Of a DNA stretch of 64,000 nucleotides, positions 45,912 to 55,733 are shown piece by piece. A program made the position numbers and the translations under genes. The notes under the pieces are model-generated. The model was not told the origin of the DNA and made no database searches. It worked only from the letters and a program-made list of their open reading frames with translations. Within the stretch, counting starts at the first letter, position 1, and every line of letters starts with the position of its first letter. Source of the stretch: Acidobacteriota bacterium. Its GTDB lineage: Bacteria > Acidobacteriota > Terriglobia > Terriglobales > Acidobacteriaceae. The stretch is taken from the NCBI GenBank assembly GCA_021846985.1, contig JAJZVX010000010.1, forward strand, positions 53,071 to 117,070. The letters are read 5' to 3'.

Positions 45912-48887
45912 CTAGAAGGTTGTGGAGATGGTGAGGCGGAAGGTTCTGCGGGGTTCACGGAGCTGATACTGAGCGCCGTAGGCCTCGATGGCTTGCTGAT
46001 AAGTAAAGTCGCCGGCGCCGCCGGGCGGGAACATGTCGCGGGTAATCAACTCGCCTGTGCAGCTGTAGCGGTTGCCTCCGCCGTGCACGAGGTCATGACA
46101 GGTCGGCTGCTCGTAGAGGCGGAGCGGGTTATAGGCGAAGTAGAGGCGGAAGGGCGCGTTGATGACGGGCATGATGACGCCCAGTTCTGCGCCCAGCGAC
46201 ATGCGGGGGACGAAGTTGGTGCCTTCGATGGGCCGGATGTCCTGGAGGAAGCCGACTTTGGAGCCGGGGATGCCGCCCTGGCAGGAGCCGTTGTTATACA
46301 CGGGGCAGCCGTAGAGGGGTGCGATGAGGGAGGCAAAGCCCTCGGGGCTCTGTTGGAGCTGTCCCTTGTTCAGGGCGCTGTCGATGCCGAAGTCATCGAA
46401 GAAGGAGAAGGTGACGGGCCCGGCGATGGGAATGCGGTATTCGAGGTTGGTGGTGAGGTTGGTGTCGCCGCCGATGGAGGCGATGCCGTAGACGGGCAGC
46501 GGCACCTCGATGCACTGGTTGAGCTGAGGATTGCTGGGGTCGCGCGGGACGCAGGTGCCGTCGGGGTTTGTCAACTGGACGAAGATGCGGCTGGGGACGT
46601 AGCCGTACGGTGTGGCGCCGCGAATATCAAAGCCGCGCAAATCCTGCTCGCCGCCGGAGTAGAAGCGGTTCTGAGGGGGCGCGACGTCGCCGCCGAAGCC
46701 CTGGACGTAGTTGAGCTGGGCGCGGATGCCGAGCACGTTGCGGCCGTTAACGTTGGGGGTCAGGTAGTGCATGGCGAGGAATCGTTTGTAGCCCACCATG
46801 GGGGAGATGTAGCGCACGCTGCCCCAGATGCCGGCTACCTGGAAGATGGCCGTGTATTCCTTGCCGCTGCGTGGACGGAGCGGGTTGTTGATGGTGTTGT
46901 AGCTATAGCTGAAAGAAGCAAGGCTGGTGACGATGCCGGCGAGGGGATTGGAACCCTTGATGCCGGAGCGGAAGCTGATGGTCTGGAAGAAGGACTGCGA
47001 GGCCGTGCTGAAGGCCGTAATCGTGGCACGGTTCCACGAATAGGTGAAGCCGACGCGCTGGAAGGCGTGGCGCTTGAGGGGATAGCTGATGGACCAGGTG
47101 ACGCCCGAGGAGGCCTGGTTGTAGTTCTGGGTAAGGGACTGCTGGGCGGCCGTGAGGTTGGCCGAGGTGACGCCAGACTGATAGCTCTTGGCGGCGTTGA
47201 AGTCGGACTTGGTGTTGAAGATCTGGAAGCCCATGTTCAAGGGGCGATTGCGGATATAGGGCTGGGTAAAGGCGAACATGAACTGACGGGCCATGTCGCC
47301 GATATTGCCCTGCAAGGTGAGGGTTTCGCCGAGGCCGAGGAAGTTGTTGGTCTGATAGTTGACGCCGAGGAAGGCGCCAGAAAGGCCGCTGATGCCGCCG
47401 TTGAGGCCGATGGAGTTCTTGCCCTTTTCCTTGACCTTGAGGAGGAGATCGACGGTGCCGTTTTCTGGATCCTGATGGGCCTCGGAGTCCTGATCGACCT
47501 TGAGGGGCTCGAAGTACTCGAGCTGATTGAGGCGCAGCAGGCTCATCTCCCACAGTTGGGAGTTATAGACGGAGCCTTCCTGCAGGAGCAACTCGCGGCG
47601 GATGACCCTGTCGCGCGTAATGGTGTTGCCCTGGAACTCGATGCGAGAGACATAGAAGGGCTTGCCTTCGTCGATGTCGATGGCGAGGGAGACGGTCTTT
47701 TTCTGGTCGTTGAAGATGGGCTTGGGGATGGCGCCGAAATTGATGTAGCCCAGGGTACCGTAGGCCTTCTTGAGATTGTCGAGGCCCTTGGCAATCATGG
47801 TGGCGTTGAACCAGTCGCCATCCTTGATGGGGAAGGTGGAGCGGAGAGCCTTAATGTTCTTGACAGCCTTGTTGCCGGTGAAGGTGATGGTGCCGAGGCG
47901 ATAGCGATCGCCTTCCTCAACGGGGAGAAGGATGTCGATGCGCTTGCCCTTGCGGGGGCGGAAGGTGAACCAGTTGAGGCCGCCCTGATCGCGGAGCTGG
48001 GTTTTCGGTTCTTCGATGGCGGCGTTGTAGTAGCCCTTGTCGCGGTAGACCTGGCGCACGCGCTCGGTGTCCTCGTCGAGCTTGGAGGTATCGAATGTCT
48101 GCGGGAAGAGGTCTTCGAAGATCAGCGAATAGGGGATGCCGATGGGCCGCAGATTCTTCATGGAGCGGCGCAGGATCCGGCTGGAGATGTGCTGGTTACC
48201 GGTAAACCGGATATTTCCGACCTTGACGGTGGGGCCTTCTTTAATGTTGAAGTTCACCTGGACGGAGGCCGGGGGGATGGTTTTGACGTCGGTTTTGATG
48301 GTGGCGAACTGATGGCCGTGCTCGGCGAGGATTTCTTTGAGGACGGTTTCAGCGTGTTTGATGCGAGCGGGGTCATACTGGCTCTCGACGGAGAGGCCGA
48401 CCTTTTCCTTCTTGAAGCGGTCGAGGACATCGGATTCGGCGACGGAGCTGAGGCCCTTGTAATTGATCTCGCGGATGGTGGGTTTTTCGCGTACGAAGAT
48501 GTTGAGGATGATGCCCTTGTCGGTGTCTTCGCGCTCGATGCGGAGGTCGTCGAAGTAGCCGGTGTTCCAGAGAGAGTTGAAGTCGCGCTCGATGGAGACG
48601 GGATCGTAGGTGTCGCCGGGGTGGGTGAAGAGGCGGGCGAGCACGGTCTCCTTGGGGATGCGCCGGGTGCCGATGACCCGAATCTGGTCGATCGTGAGCG
48701 GTGCCTGGGCGACGGCCATTGCCACCGAGAGGGCCAGCAAGAGCACTGCGGTCATGCGCGCCAGGCCGCGAGCAAGCACCGTGGCAGGTGGAGTGGAAGT
48801 GTGCTTGATCTTCACCGGGCGGAGGCCCTGCGGCGAGCACAAGTACTGGTGCGATCCATAGTTCGGCTTCACGGGAAGAATATGCAC
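45912..48887 (-). CDS. bamA: Outer membrane assembly factor BamA
   Basis: Inserts beta-barrel proteins into the outer membrane. 991 residues: a signal peptide near MTAVLLLALSVAMAVAQ (the true start may be the ATG there, about 44 residues into the frame), five POTRA domains (e.g. QIRVIGTRRIPKETVLARL; VGNIRFTGNQHISSRILRR), then the barrel with the LRGFDIRG lid-lock motif (usually VRGF) and the C-terminal aromatic FRLTISTTF. Extracellular loops contain three close cysteine pairs. It is followed by two Skp-like genes, as in classic bamA-skp clusters, but lpxD-fabZ are not adjacent. Confidence 0.93.
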   Translation of the reverse strand: MHILPVKPNYGSHQYLCSPQGLRPVKIKHTSTPPATVLARGLARMTAVLLLALSVAMAVAQAPLTIDQIRVIGTRRIPKETVLARLFTHPGDTYDPVSIERDFNSLWNTGYFDDLRIEREDTDKGIILNIFVREKPTIREINYKGLSSVAESDVLDRFKKEKVGLSVESQYDPARIKHAETVLKEILAEHGHQFATIKTDVKTIPPASVQVNFNIKEGPTVKVGNIRFTGNQHISSRILRRSMKNLRPIGIPYSLIFEDLFPQTFDTSKLDEDTERVRQVYRDKGYYNAAIEEPKTQLRDQGGLNWFTFRPRKGKRIDILLPVEEGDRYRLGTITFTGNKAVKNIKALRSTFPIKDGDWFNATMIAKGLDNLKKAYGTLGYINFGAIPKPIFNDQKKTVSLAIDIDEGKPFYVSRIEFQGNTITRDRVIRRELLLQEGSVYNSQLWEMSLLRLNQLEYFEPLKVDQDSEAHQDPENGTVDLLLKVKEKGKNSIGLNGGISGLSGAFLGVNYQTNNFLGLGETLTLQGNIGDMARQFMFAFTQPYIRNRPLNMGFQIFNTKSDFNAAKSYQSGVTSANLTAAQQSLTQNYNQASSGVTWSISYPLKRHAFQRVGFTYSWNRATITAFSTASQSFFQTISFRSGIKGSNPLAGIVTSLASFSYSYNTINNPLRPRSGKEYTAIFQVAGIWGSVRYISPMVGYKRFLAMHYLTPNVNGRNVLGIRAQLNYVQGFGGDVAPPQNRFYSGGEQDLRGFDIRGATPYGYVPSRIFVQLTNPDGTCVPRDPSNPQLNQCIEVPLPVYGIASIGGDTNLTTNLEYRIPIAGPVTFSFFDDFGIDSALNKGQLQQSPEGFASLIAPLYGCPVYNNGSCQGGIPGSKVGFLQDIRPIEGTNFVPRMSLGAELGVIMPVINAPFRLYFAYNPLRLYEQPTCHDLVHGGGNRYSCTGELITRDMFPPGGAGDFTYQQAIEAYGAQYQLREPRRTFRLTISTTF

Positions 48888-49347
48888 ACCCTCACTGCGA
48901 AAATATCTGGTCCTGCCTCAGAGAATGACTGATTTTATCACTCCGACCAGGCCGGAACTGCCGCTGCAGGCTCCGCCGGGCTGACAGCGCCGCTGGCGGC
49001 GTTGCGCCAGAGCGATCTTGCGGTGAATCGGAACCCTAACACAGTCTACCGGACGGAAGCGGGTTTGGAGCACGTGGGAGATGGGAAACCGCGGTCATTT
49101 CGTCGGAGAAAGGTGAGGCTGGCGATCAAGATGGGGAGGGCAGCGGTATGCTTAAAACGGTTCCATGAGCAGGGTGTCCTTTTGAGAACCGCGAAAACGG
49201 CATTTCCCCGCGTCGAGATGCCGGCGAGTCGATGATCTCCGTGACCAGCCGTGCGGGGAAGCTGTAGCCTGTCCGGCACGGATGTGGACCAGTTTTCCGC
49301 GGGCCGATCGGACCTTCCCAGAGAAAGTCAACGTAAGGGAGGTGCGC
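48888..49347. other. Divergent intergenic region between bamA and the DoxX gene
   Basis: About 460 bases, presumably holding the bamA promoter. No RNA gene, repeat or supported small gene was found. Confidence 0.4.
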
Positions 49348-49800
49348 ATGCGCCGCAATCTACCCATGATTCTGGTTCGCGTGATTGTGGGGGTGGTGTT
49401 CCTGACCGAAGGAGCGTTAAAGTTTCTTTTTCCTCAGGAACTGGGGGTGGGCCGGTTCGCCGCCATCGGGCTGCCGTATCCTCATTTTCTGGCGCCGCTG
49501 GCGGGCGGGGCGGAGCTGCTGGGTGGGGTGGCAGTGCTGCTGAATGTTTATGCGGGCGACGGGGCGCTGCTGCTTCTGGTGGTGATTGGGACGGCTCTGG
49601 CGACAACCAAGCTGCCGGTGCTGCTGGGGCGGCCGGTGGGCCCGTTTGCGCTGATGAAGGCGCATCTCTACGGATGGCTGGGGTTTCTGCACGAGGCGCG
49701 GACGGACTTGGCGATGCTCTTCTGTCTGGTGGCCATCCTGATCGATTCCGGTCTGCATGTTGGGCGGCGGCGTCCCTGGTACCAGTCGAAGGGGCGGTAA
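49348..49800 (+). CDS. DoxX family membrane protein
   Basis: A 150-residue protein with four hydrophobic segments (ILVRVIVGVVFLTEGALKFL, APLAGGAELLGGVAVLLNVY, GALLLLVVIGTALATTKL, LAMLFCLVAILIDSGL), the DoxX layout. GGGAGG lies 5 nt upstream of ATG 49348. Members are linked to quinone or thiosulfate chemistry and surfactant/redox stress in other bacteria, but the role here is unknown. It is a single gene, convergent with the dioxygenase gene. Confidence 0.85.
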   Translation: MRRNLPMILVRVIVGVVFLTEGALKFLFPQELGVGRFAAIGLPYPHFLAPLAGGAELLGGVAVLLNVYAGDGALLLLVVIGTALATTKLPVLLGRPVGPFALMKAHLYGWLGFLHEARTDLAMLFCLVAILIDSGLHVGRRRPWYQSKGR

Positions 49801-49822
49801 GCGCCAGCAGCGGACGGCGGAA

Positions 49823-50638
49823 TCAGCCGTCGAAGCGGAAGGCGCTGATGGCGGCACCCATGGGCTCATCAGTGAAGATGCGGCGGCCCGGGGCCTGGCC
49901 ACCGGCGCCGGCGGCAACCAGGAGCGGGATGAGGTGCTCTTCGCGGGGATGGGCAAAAGCGGCATGGGGCGCCTGACGCCAGCCGGCGAGAAGCGCATCG
50001 CGCTGGGGCGCGGGTGAAGCAACGGCATCGGTCAGCCAGGCATCGAAGTCGCGGGCGCGGTCCACGGTTTTCGGACGGAGATAGGCGCGAAGGTTGTGAA
50101 AGCTCATGCCGCTGGCGATGAGGAGGATGCCCTGGTCGCGCAGGGGGGCGAGAGCGCGGCCGGCGGCAAGATGCAGGGCCGGATCGCGCGTGGCGGAGAG
50201 CGAGAGCGGGACGACGGGAATCTGCGCCTGGGGGAAGGCGACCTTGAGAGGCACAAACACGCCGTGGTCGAAGCCGCGGGCGGGGTCGAGTGCAGATGGA
50301 AGCCCGGCTTGGGCGAGCAAGGCGGCGATGCGGTCCGCGAGTTGGGGATGTCCGGGCGCGGGCCAGGTGAGCCGATAGGTGTGCGGCGGAAAGCCGTAGT
50401 AGTCGAAGAAAAGATCCGGGCGAGCGGCGGAGGCCGCGGTGAAGGCCGTCTCTTCCCAGTGGCCGCTGACGACGACAATGGCGCGCGGCGGCGCGGGCAG
50501 GGTGGCGGCGAGGCCTTCGAGAAAGCGCTGCGTGGGGTGCCAGGTGCCGGGCGGCCCCATGGTCCAGTCCATGAAGAAGCAGGGGCCCCCGCCGTGGGGA
50601 AGGAAGATAGCGGGCTGGCGAGAAACGGCAGAGCTCAA
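49823..50638 (-). CDS. LigB/DOPA-type extradiol dioxygenase family protein
   Basis: A 271-residue member of the class III extradiol ring-cleavage (LigB-like, YgiD/4,5-DOPA dioxygenase) family. Iron-binding His candidates are in FLPHGGGP near the N-terminus and in VSGHWEE, with later GFDHGVFVPL and the ASGMSFHNL segment. TTG at 50638 is the preferred start (AAGGA 6 nt upstream), giving usual family length; an ATG at 50731 would add 31 residues with no homology. Substrate unknown: catechol-type aromatics are the family norm. Confidence 0.8.
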   Translation of the reverse strand: MSSAVSRQPAIFLPHGGGPCFFMDWTMGPPGTWHPTQRFLEGLAATLPAPPRAIVVVSGHWEETAFTAASAARPDLFFDYYGFPPHTYRLTWPAPGHPQLADRIAALLAQAGLPSALDPARGFDHGVFVPLKVAFPQAQIPVVPLSLSATRDPALHLAAGRALAPLRDQGILLIASGMSFHNLRAYLRPKTVDRARDFDAWLTDAVASPAPQRDALLAGWRQAPHAAFAHPREEHLIPLLVAAGAGGQAPGRRIFTDEPMGAAISAFRFDG

Positions 50639-50740
50639 GGCGCATCCTTCCGGGCCGGCCGTGAACGGCGGGTGAAAATAGTTGTTTTCACAACAAAAAA
50701 TTGGATGCGCCTGCCGCAGGAAGAGTTTCATGGGGTGGGC

Positions 50741-50929
50741 TTACTCCACCGGGGGCGCCAGAAAAAGCGCGCAGGCGAGCAGGGCGCTGCCGATGAGGCC
50801 GGCGATCTTGAGGCCTTCGCGGGTCTTGATGCGGCGCTGGCGTTTTCGCGGCTGACGTGGCTCGTGTCGCGGCGGCGGGTCCGGCGGACGCGGGCTGTTG
50901 TGAAGCGGCAGGAGCAGAATAGAAGGCAT
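50741..50929 (-). CDS. Possible 62-residue single-pass membrane protein
   Basis: Pro/Arg-rich N-terminal half (NSPRPPDPPPRHEPRQPRKRQ) and a single C-terminal hydrophobic helix (GLKIAGLIGSALLACALFLA), with the tail ending APPVE. ATG 50929 overlaps the start of the divergent DUF1810 gene by 2 bases, which is tight but possible. No ribosome binding site is strong. Composition is protein-like rather than random. Function unknown. Confidence 0.4.
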   Translation of the reverse strand: MPSILLLPLHNSPRPPDPPPRHEPRQPRKRQRRIKTREGLKIAGLIGSALLACALFLAPPVE

Positions 50930-51368
50930 GGATGACCCATACGATCTGCAGCGGTTTGTGAGCGCGCAGGCCGGCATGATGCCGCAGGTGCTGGCGGAGC
51001 TGAAGGCGGGAGAGAAGAGCAGCCACTGGATCTGGTTTGTCTTTCCACAGATGAAGGGCCTCGGGCAGAGCTCAATGTCGGAGTTCTACGGCATCGGCTC
51101 GCTGGATGAGGTGCGGGCCTACTGGCAGCATCCGGTGCTGGGCCCGCGGCTCGATGCGTGCGCGCGGTTGGTCCTGGCGGTCGCGAAGCGGCCCATCGAG
51201 CAGATCCTGGGTTACCCCGACGATCTGAAGTTCCGCTCGTCGATGACGCTGTTTGCGCGGGCCGTGCCGGAAAACGCCGTCTTCAACGAGGCGCTGAAGA
51301 AGTACTTCAACGGCGAGCCCGATCATCGGACTCTGGAACTGCTGGGCCCGCCTCACTCGATGGAGTAG
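50928..51368 (+). CDS. DUF1810 family protein
   Basis: A 146-residue cytoplasmic protein of the DUF1810 family, recognised from DLQRFVSAQ, SHWIWFVFPQMKGLG and the C-terminal KYFNGEPDHRTLELLG. The biochemical function of the family is not established to my knowledge. It has no signal or membrane segment. It overlaps the 3' end of the convergent SIMPL gene by 16 bases, so the two transcripts end inside each other. Confidence 0.88.
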   Translation: MDDPYDLQRFVSAQAGMMPQVLAELKAGEKSSHWIWFVFPQMKGLGQSSMSEFYGIGSLDEVRAYWQHPVLGPRLDACARLVLAVAKRPIEQILGYPDDLKFRSSMTLFARAVPENAVFNEALKKYFNGEPDHRTLELLGPPHSME

Positions 51369-52063
51369 ACCACATACACCGTCGCCGAGCGGCTCACCTG
51401 GTGCGGCTCGATGGCGAGGGAGGGAGCAGCCATCGCGGTTTCCTCGGGAGCCGCCTTTTCGGCATAGGACATCATCGCAAACCGTGATGCGGAGACCTCG
51501 TTTGTGACGTAGATCAACGCGCCCAGATGCACTCCCATGCCTTTGGCCAGGGCTTCGGCATTGGCGCGGGCCCGCGCGGCCGCTGCGTCCAAAGCTTTGT
51601 CCGCGAGGGCCTGCTCGTCTTGTACGGTCCAGTCAATATCTCCGCTTTGCGTAGCACCCGCGCTGACGGCCACATCAAGAATCTCGGCAGCTCGCTCCGG
51701 CGGGGTCTTCACTGTCCACTGCTGCGACAGCGTGAATTTGTGGGGCTTGCCGTAGACGCTGTCGAGGCGCTGCCACTCGCTGTGGATGCCAGTCTTGGGG
51801 ATGCCGGCCTGCGTGAGCGCGCCGATGATGCGATTGGAGATTTCCGCGCCGCCGGCATAGGCGGCCTTGGCGTCGGCGGGCAGCGTCTGGAAGCCGATAT
51901 GGAGGATGGCGAGGTCGGGATCGACAGTGATCAGGCCCTGGCCGGTGACGGTGAGGGTTCGATTGGCGGGCTCAATGCGAAGCTCGACCGGCGCGGACTG
52001 CTGCGCGGCGGCCATGGAGCCGGCAAGAAGGGCGAGAGCGGTAACGGCGGGCATGCGCGTCAT
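51353..52063 (-). CDS. Exported SIMPL domain (DUF541) protein
   Basis: A 236-residue protein with a signal peptide (about residues 1-21, ending AAAQ) and the SIMPL/YggE-like domain: RTLTVTGQGLITVDPDLAILHIGF, ISNRIIGALTQAGIPKTGI, SQQWTVKTPPERAAEILD and the C-terminal VSRSATVYVVYSIE. Family proteins are periplasmic and linked to stress tolerance in E. coli (YggE); the molecular activity is unclear. ATG 52063 is 6 bases after GGAAAGGA-like sequence. Convergent overlap with the DUF1810 gene. Confidence 0.85.
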   Translation of the reverse strand: MTRMPAVTALALLAGSMAAAQQSAPVELRIEPANRTLTVTGQGLITVDPDLAILHIGFQTLPADAKAAYAGGAEISNRIIGALTQAGIPKTGIHSEWQRLDSVYGKPHKFTLSQQWTVKTPPERAAEILDVAVSAGATQSGDIDWTVQDEQALADKALDAAAARARANAEALAKGMGVHLGALIYVTNEVSASRFAMMSYAEKAAPEETAMAAPSLAIEPHQVSRSATVYVVYSIE

Positions 52064-52168
52064 GGGTGATTTCCTTTCCTCCCATGGAACGCATGACCGG
52101 CCGGCGTTTGCAAGGAAAATTCTGAGCGCGACCGAGATTTGTTCTTGCCGCGAGGCGGCACGAAGCCG

Positions 52169-53227
52169 CTATGGAACGGTTTTGTGGCGTTCGCCGAAGT
52201 GGCGGAGTTTGGCGAGGGTGGCGGCGGCCTGTCCGGAGTCGATGGCTTGGGCGCCCATGGCGACGCCCTCTTTGAGGTCGCCGGCGAGGCCGGCGGCGAC
52301 CAGGGCGGCGGCGGCGTTGAGGAGGACGATGTCGCGGCGCGCGCCGGGGACGCCGGTGAGGACGTCGTAGAGCAAGGCGCGATTGGTTTCAACGTCGCCG
52401 CCGATGAAGTGGTCGAGGGTGGTGCGGGACAGGCCGGCCATCTCTGGAGTGATGCGGGCTGCGTTGAGGGTGATTTCGCCGGAGGAAGCTTCCTCCACGC
52501 GGGCGACAACGGACTCGCCGGTGGTGGTGAGTTCGTCAATGCCGTCGGAGCCATGCACGACGAAAGCGCGGCGCGCGCCTAGTTCTTTGAGGGCGCGGCC
52601 GACCAGCAGCACGCGGCTGGGCGCAAGCACACCGACGACCTGGGTGCGCGCCTCGGCGGGATTGGTGAGGGGGCCGCAGAGATTGAAGATGGTGCGAAAA
52701 CCGAGAGCCTTGCGGAGGGGGTTCACGGCTTTCATGGCGGGGTGGTAGAGTGGCGCGAAAAGAAACATGAAGCCGGTTTCGCGCAGGCACTCGACGGCGA
52801 GGCGGGGCGGGAGGTCGATGGGCACGCCGAGAGCTTCGAGGACGTCGGCGGCGCCGCAGCGGGAGGTGATGGCGCGGTTGCCGTGCTTGGCGACTTTGGC
52901 GCCGGCGGCGGCGGCAACCAGCGCGGCGCCAGAGGAGATGTTGAAAGTGAGCGGGCCACCGCCGCCGGTGCCGACCACATCGACAAGTTGATCGCGCTCG
53001 GCGCCGGTGAGGGGGAGCGGCGTGACGCGCTGGCGCATGACCTGGACAAAGCCGGCCAGCTCGGGGGCCTGTTCGCCGCGTGTGGCCATGACGGCGAGCA
53101 GGGAGGCGGTTTCCACCTCGGACACTTCGCCGGTGAGGATGAGCTCGAGCGCCTGCGCGGCCTGTTCGCGGGTGAGGGCGGCGCCGTCTTCGGCGAGGGG
53201 CTTGAGGAGGTGCTTGATCGAGGCCAT
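52169..53227 (-). CDS. trpD: Anthranilate phosphoribosyltransferase (TrpD)
   Basis: Second step of tryptophan synthesis: joins anthranilate to PRPP. The 352-residue chain has the PRPP-binding GTGGGGPLTFNISSG, KHGNRAITSRCGAADVLEALG, LFNPLCGPLTNPA-type block (IFNLCGPLTNPAEART) and VVHGSDGIDELTTTGES. Length and motifs fit single-domain TrpD. No other trp gene is near, so tryptophan genes are probably dispersed. It is divergent from sucC with about 155 bp between starts. Confidence 0.94.
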   Translation of the reverse strand: MASIKHLLKPLAEDGAALTREQAAQALELILTGEVSEVETASLLAVMATRGEQAPELAGFVQVMRQRVTPLPLTGAERDQLVDVVGTGGGGPLTFNISSGAALVAAAAGAKVAKHGNRAITSRCGAADVLEALGVPIDLPPRLAVECLRETGFMFLFAPLYHPAMKAVNPLRKALGFRTIFNLCGPLTNPAEARTQVVGVLAPSRVLLVGRALKELGARRAFVVHGSDGIDELTTTGESVVARVEEASSGEITLNAARITPEMAGLSRTTLDHFIGGDVETNRALLYDVLTGVPGARRDIVLLNAAAALVAAGLAGDLKEGVAMGAQAIDSGQAAATLAKLRHFGERHKTVP

Positions 53228-53383
53228 ATGCTCTTATGGTAACGGCGGGCGCAATGCGGGCAGCGGTTTGCTCCTTATTTGTGCAGCGAGTTAGGATGTG
53301 GATGCCGCAGCCATGGCGTCGATGGCCCGGAATCCGCCGGGCGAGAAAGCCAAACCACAGCGGCGTGGACGGTTCCAACCCAG

Positions 53384-54565
53384 ATGAAAATTCACGAGTA
53401 TCAGGCAAAAGAGATCCTGGCGAAGTATGGCGTTCCGGTGCCCAAGGGCGAGGTGGCCAACACGCTGGAAGAGGCCAACGACGTGGCGCGCAAGCTGTTT
53501 GCCGAAGGCGCTTCGGGCGTGGCGGTGAAGGCGCAAATTCACGCCGGAGGGCGTGGCAAGGGCGGGGGCGTGAAGGTGGCGCGCAGCCGCGAAGAAGCGG
53601 AAACGCATGCAAAGAACATTCTGGGCATGCAACTGGTGACGCACCAGACCGGCCCGCAGGGACAGAAGGTGCGGCGTCTGCTGATCGAGGAGACGGCGGC
53701 CATTGACCGCGAGCTGTACCTGGGCATTGTGCTGGACCGCGCCGTGGGCAAGCTGGTGTTCATGGCTTCGCAGGCGGGGGGCATGGAGATCGAAGAGGTG
53801 GCGGCCAAGACGCCGGAGGCGATCTACAAGGAGACGATCGATCCGGCCGTGGGTTTTGGCGCATGGCAGGCGCGCAAACTGGCTTTTGCGCTGGGCCTGA
53901 AGCCGGCGCAGATCAACGCGGCGGTGGCCTTTTTTCAGGGTTTGTACAAGGCGTTTGTGGAGACCGACGCCTCGCTGGTGGAGATCAATCCCTTCATCAC
54001 GACCAAGGACGGCAAGCTGTTTGCGCTGGATGCGAAGATCAACTTCGACGACAATGCGCTGTTCCGCCACGCGGACGTGAAGGCGCTGCGCGACACGGCC
54101 GAGGAAGATCCGCTGGAAGTGGAGGCATCGAAGTACGCGCTGAACTACATCAAGCTGGACGGGACCATCGCCTGCATGGTGAACGGCGCGGGGCTGGCCA
54201 TGGCCACCATGGACATTATTCAGTATGCCGGCGGTTCGCCGGCGAACTTCCTTGATGTGGGCGGCGGGGCAACCCAGGAACAGATCGAGCACGCCTTCGA
54301 GATTCTGCTCTCCGACGCCCATGTAAAGGCCATCTTCATTAATATTTTCGGCGGCATTCTGCGCGTGGACCGGCTGGCCACGGGCGTGGTGGCGGCGGCG
54401 CGCAATCTGAACGTGAAGGTGCCGATCGTGCTGCGGCTGGAAGGCACGAACGTGGAGGAAGGCCGGCAGATTCTGAAGGAGTCGGGTTTGAACTTCCAGG
54501 TGGGCGCAACCATGAAGGAAGCAGCGGAATTAGTCGTCGCGGCAGCGGCGGGAGTGAGGGCATAA
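53384..54565 (+). CDS. sucC: Succinyl-CoA synthetase beta subunit
   Basis: ATP-grasp subunit of the TCA-cycle enzyme that makes ATP or GTP from succinyl-CoA. It shows [20 protein letters not shown], the nucleotide lid [33 protein letters not shown] and the C-terminal [17 protein letters not shown]. 393 residues. ATG 53384 is the conserved start; an upstream in-frame ATG at 53279 would add 35 residues with no homology. The stop is 1 bp before sucD, so the two are translationally coupled. Confidence 0.95.
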   Translation: MKIHEYQAKEILAKYGVPVPKGEVANTLEEANDVARKLFAEGASGVAVKAQIHAGGRGKGGGVKVARSREEAETHAKNILGMQLVTHQTGPQGQKVRRLLIEETAAIDRELYLGIVLDRAVGKLVFMASQAGGMEIEEVAAKTPEAIYKETIDPAVGFGAWQARKLAFALGLKPAQINAAVAFFQGLYKAFVETDASLVEINPFITTKDGKLFALDAKINFDDNALFRHADVKALRDTAEEDPLEVEASKYALNYIKLDGTIACMVNGAGLAMATMDIIQYAGGSPANFLDVGGGATQEQIEHAFEILLSDAHVKAIFINIFGGILRVDRLATGVVAAARNLNVKVPIVLRLEGTNVEEGRQILKESGLNFQVGATMKEAAELVVAAAAGVRA

Positions 54566-54566
54566 G

Positions 54567-55442
54567 ATGGCAGTTCTCGTCACCAAAGAAACGCGACTGA
54601 TTGTTCAGGGCATTACGGGCAAGGAAGGAACTTTCCACGCCATGGGCTGCGCCGAGTACGGCACCAAGGTGGTGGGCGGTGTGACGCCGGGCAAAGGCGG
54701 CACCACGCACGAGGGCTGGCCGGTGTTCAACACCGTGGCCGACGCGGTGGAAAAGACAGGCGCCAACGCGACCATGATCTTTGTGCCGCCGCCGTTTGCG
54801 GCCGACGCGATTCTCGAAGCCGAGGACGCGGGGATTCCGCTGATTGTGTGCATCACGGAGGGCATTCCCACCCTGGACATGGTGAAGGTGTGGGCCAAGC
54901 TGAAGAACTCGAAGTCGCGGCTGATTGGGCCGAACTGCCCGGGCGTGATTTCTCCGGGCAAGGCGAAGATCGGGATTATGCCGGGGCAGATTCACAAGGA
55001 GGGCCCGGTGGGGATCGTGTCGCGCTCGGGCACGCTGACCTACGAGGCGGTGCACCAGTTGACGCAGCGCGGCATCGGTCAGTCCACCGCCATCGGCATC
55101 GGCGGAGATCCGATCATCGGAACCACGCACATCGACGCTCTGCGCCTGCTGAACGACGATCCGGAGACCGAAGCGATCGTAATGATCGGCGAAATCGGGG
55201 GCACGGCGGAGGAAGCGGCGGCGGAGTTCGTGAAGCAGCACGTGAAGAAGCCGATGGTGGGCTTTATCGCGGGGCAGACCGCGCCACCGGGGCGGCGGAT
55301 GGGCCACGCGGGCGCGATCATCAGCGGTGGCCAGGGCACGGCCAAGGACAAGATGAAGGCCTTGAGCGCGGCGGGGATTCACGTGGTGGTGTCGCCGGCG
55401 GAGATCGGGGAGACGCTAGCCAAGGTGCTTGGCAAGGGATGA
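54567..55442 (+). CDS. sucD: Succinyl-CoA synthetase alpha subunit
   Basis: CoA-binding subunit; carries the active-site phosphohistidine. Visible motifs are [44 protein letters not shown] and the His in [19 protein letters not shown]. 291 residues, standard length. It follows sucC with a one-base gap and is followed by a strong terminator 20 bases downstream, so sucCD is a complete two-gene unit. Confidence 0.96.
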   Translation: MAVLVTKETRLIVQGITGKEGTFHAMGCAEYGTKVVGGVTPGKGGTTHEGWPVFNTVADAVEKTGANATMIFVPPPFAADAILEAEDAGIPLIVCITEGIPTLDMVKVWAKLKNSKSRLIGPNCPGVISPGKAKIGIMPGQIHKEGPVGIVSRSGTLTYEAVHQLTQRGIGQSTAIGIGGDPIIGTTHIDALRLLNDDPETEAIVMIGEIGGTAEEAAAEFVKQHVKKPMVGFIAGQTAPPGRRMGHAGAIISGGQGTAKDKMKALSAAGIHVVVSPAEIGETLAKVLGKG

Positions 55443-55462
55443 CTTCCGAACCTTCCGGAAAC

Positions 55463-55495
55463 GCAAAAGACCCGCCCTTAGGGCGGGTCTTTTGC
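55463..55495 (+). terminator. Rho-independent terminator of sucCD
   Basis: Perfect 15-bp stem (55463-55477 with 55481-55495) and a 3-nt loop; the T-rich side of the stem sits at its 3' end. It lies 20 bases after the sucD stop. Confidence 0.92.
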
Positions 55496-55733
55496 TGCAA
55501 GATGCAAATGGCGGCGATGAAAAATTGAAAGCCGCCGTTTCGATTTCTCCTTACCGCATTTTGGCCCTGCGGGATTCCGTGGGGTTGGCCGAGGGGACTA
55601 CCGCAGTTGAAACCGGCGGCAAACATTATGGTTGGCATCGCTTCCGTGCCGCGGAGGAGCGTACTGGAAGCGGCTGCGGCGGCGCGTCCCTGGAGAAAGG
55701 GCTGCGCCGCCGCGAAGGGAGGCTGGAAGCGGA

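Noticed and set aside
45858..48932. Open frame of 1024 codons on the plus strand opposite bamA
   Set aside because: Shadow of BamA with low-complexity Glu/Gly/Val/Ala content; the minus strand carries clear POTRA and barrel motifs.
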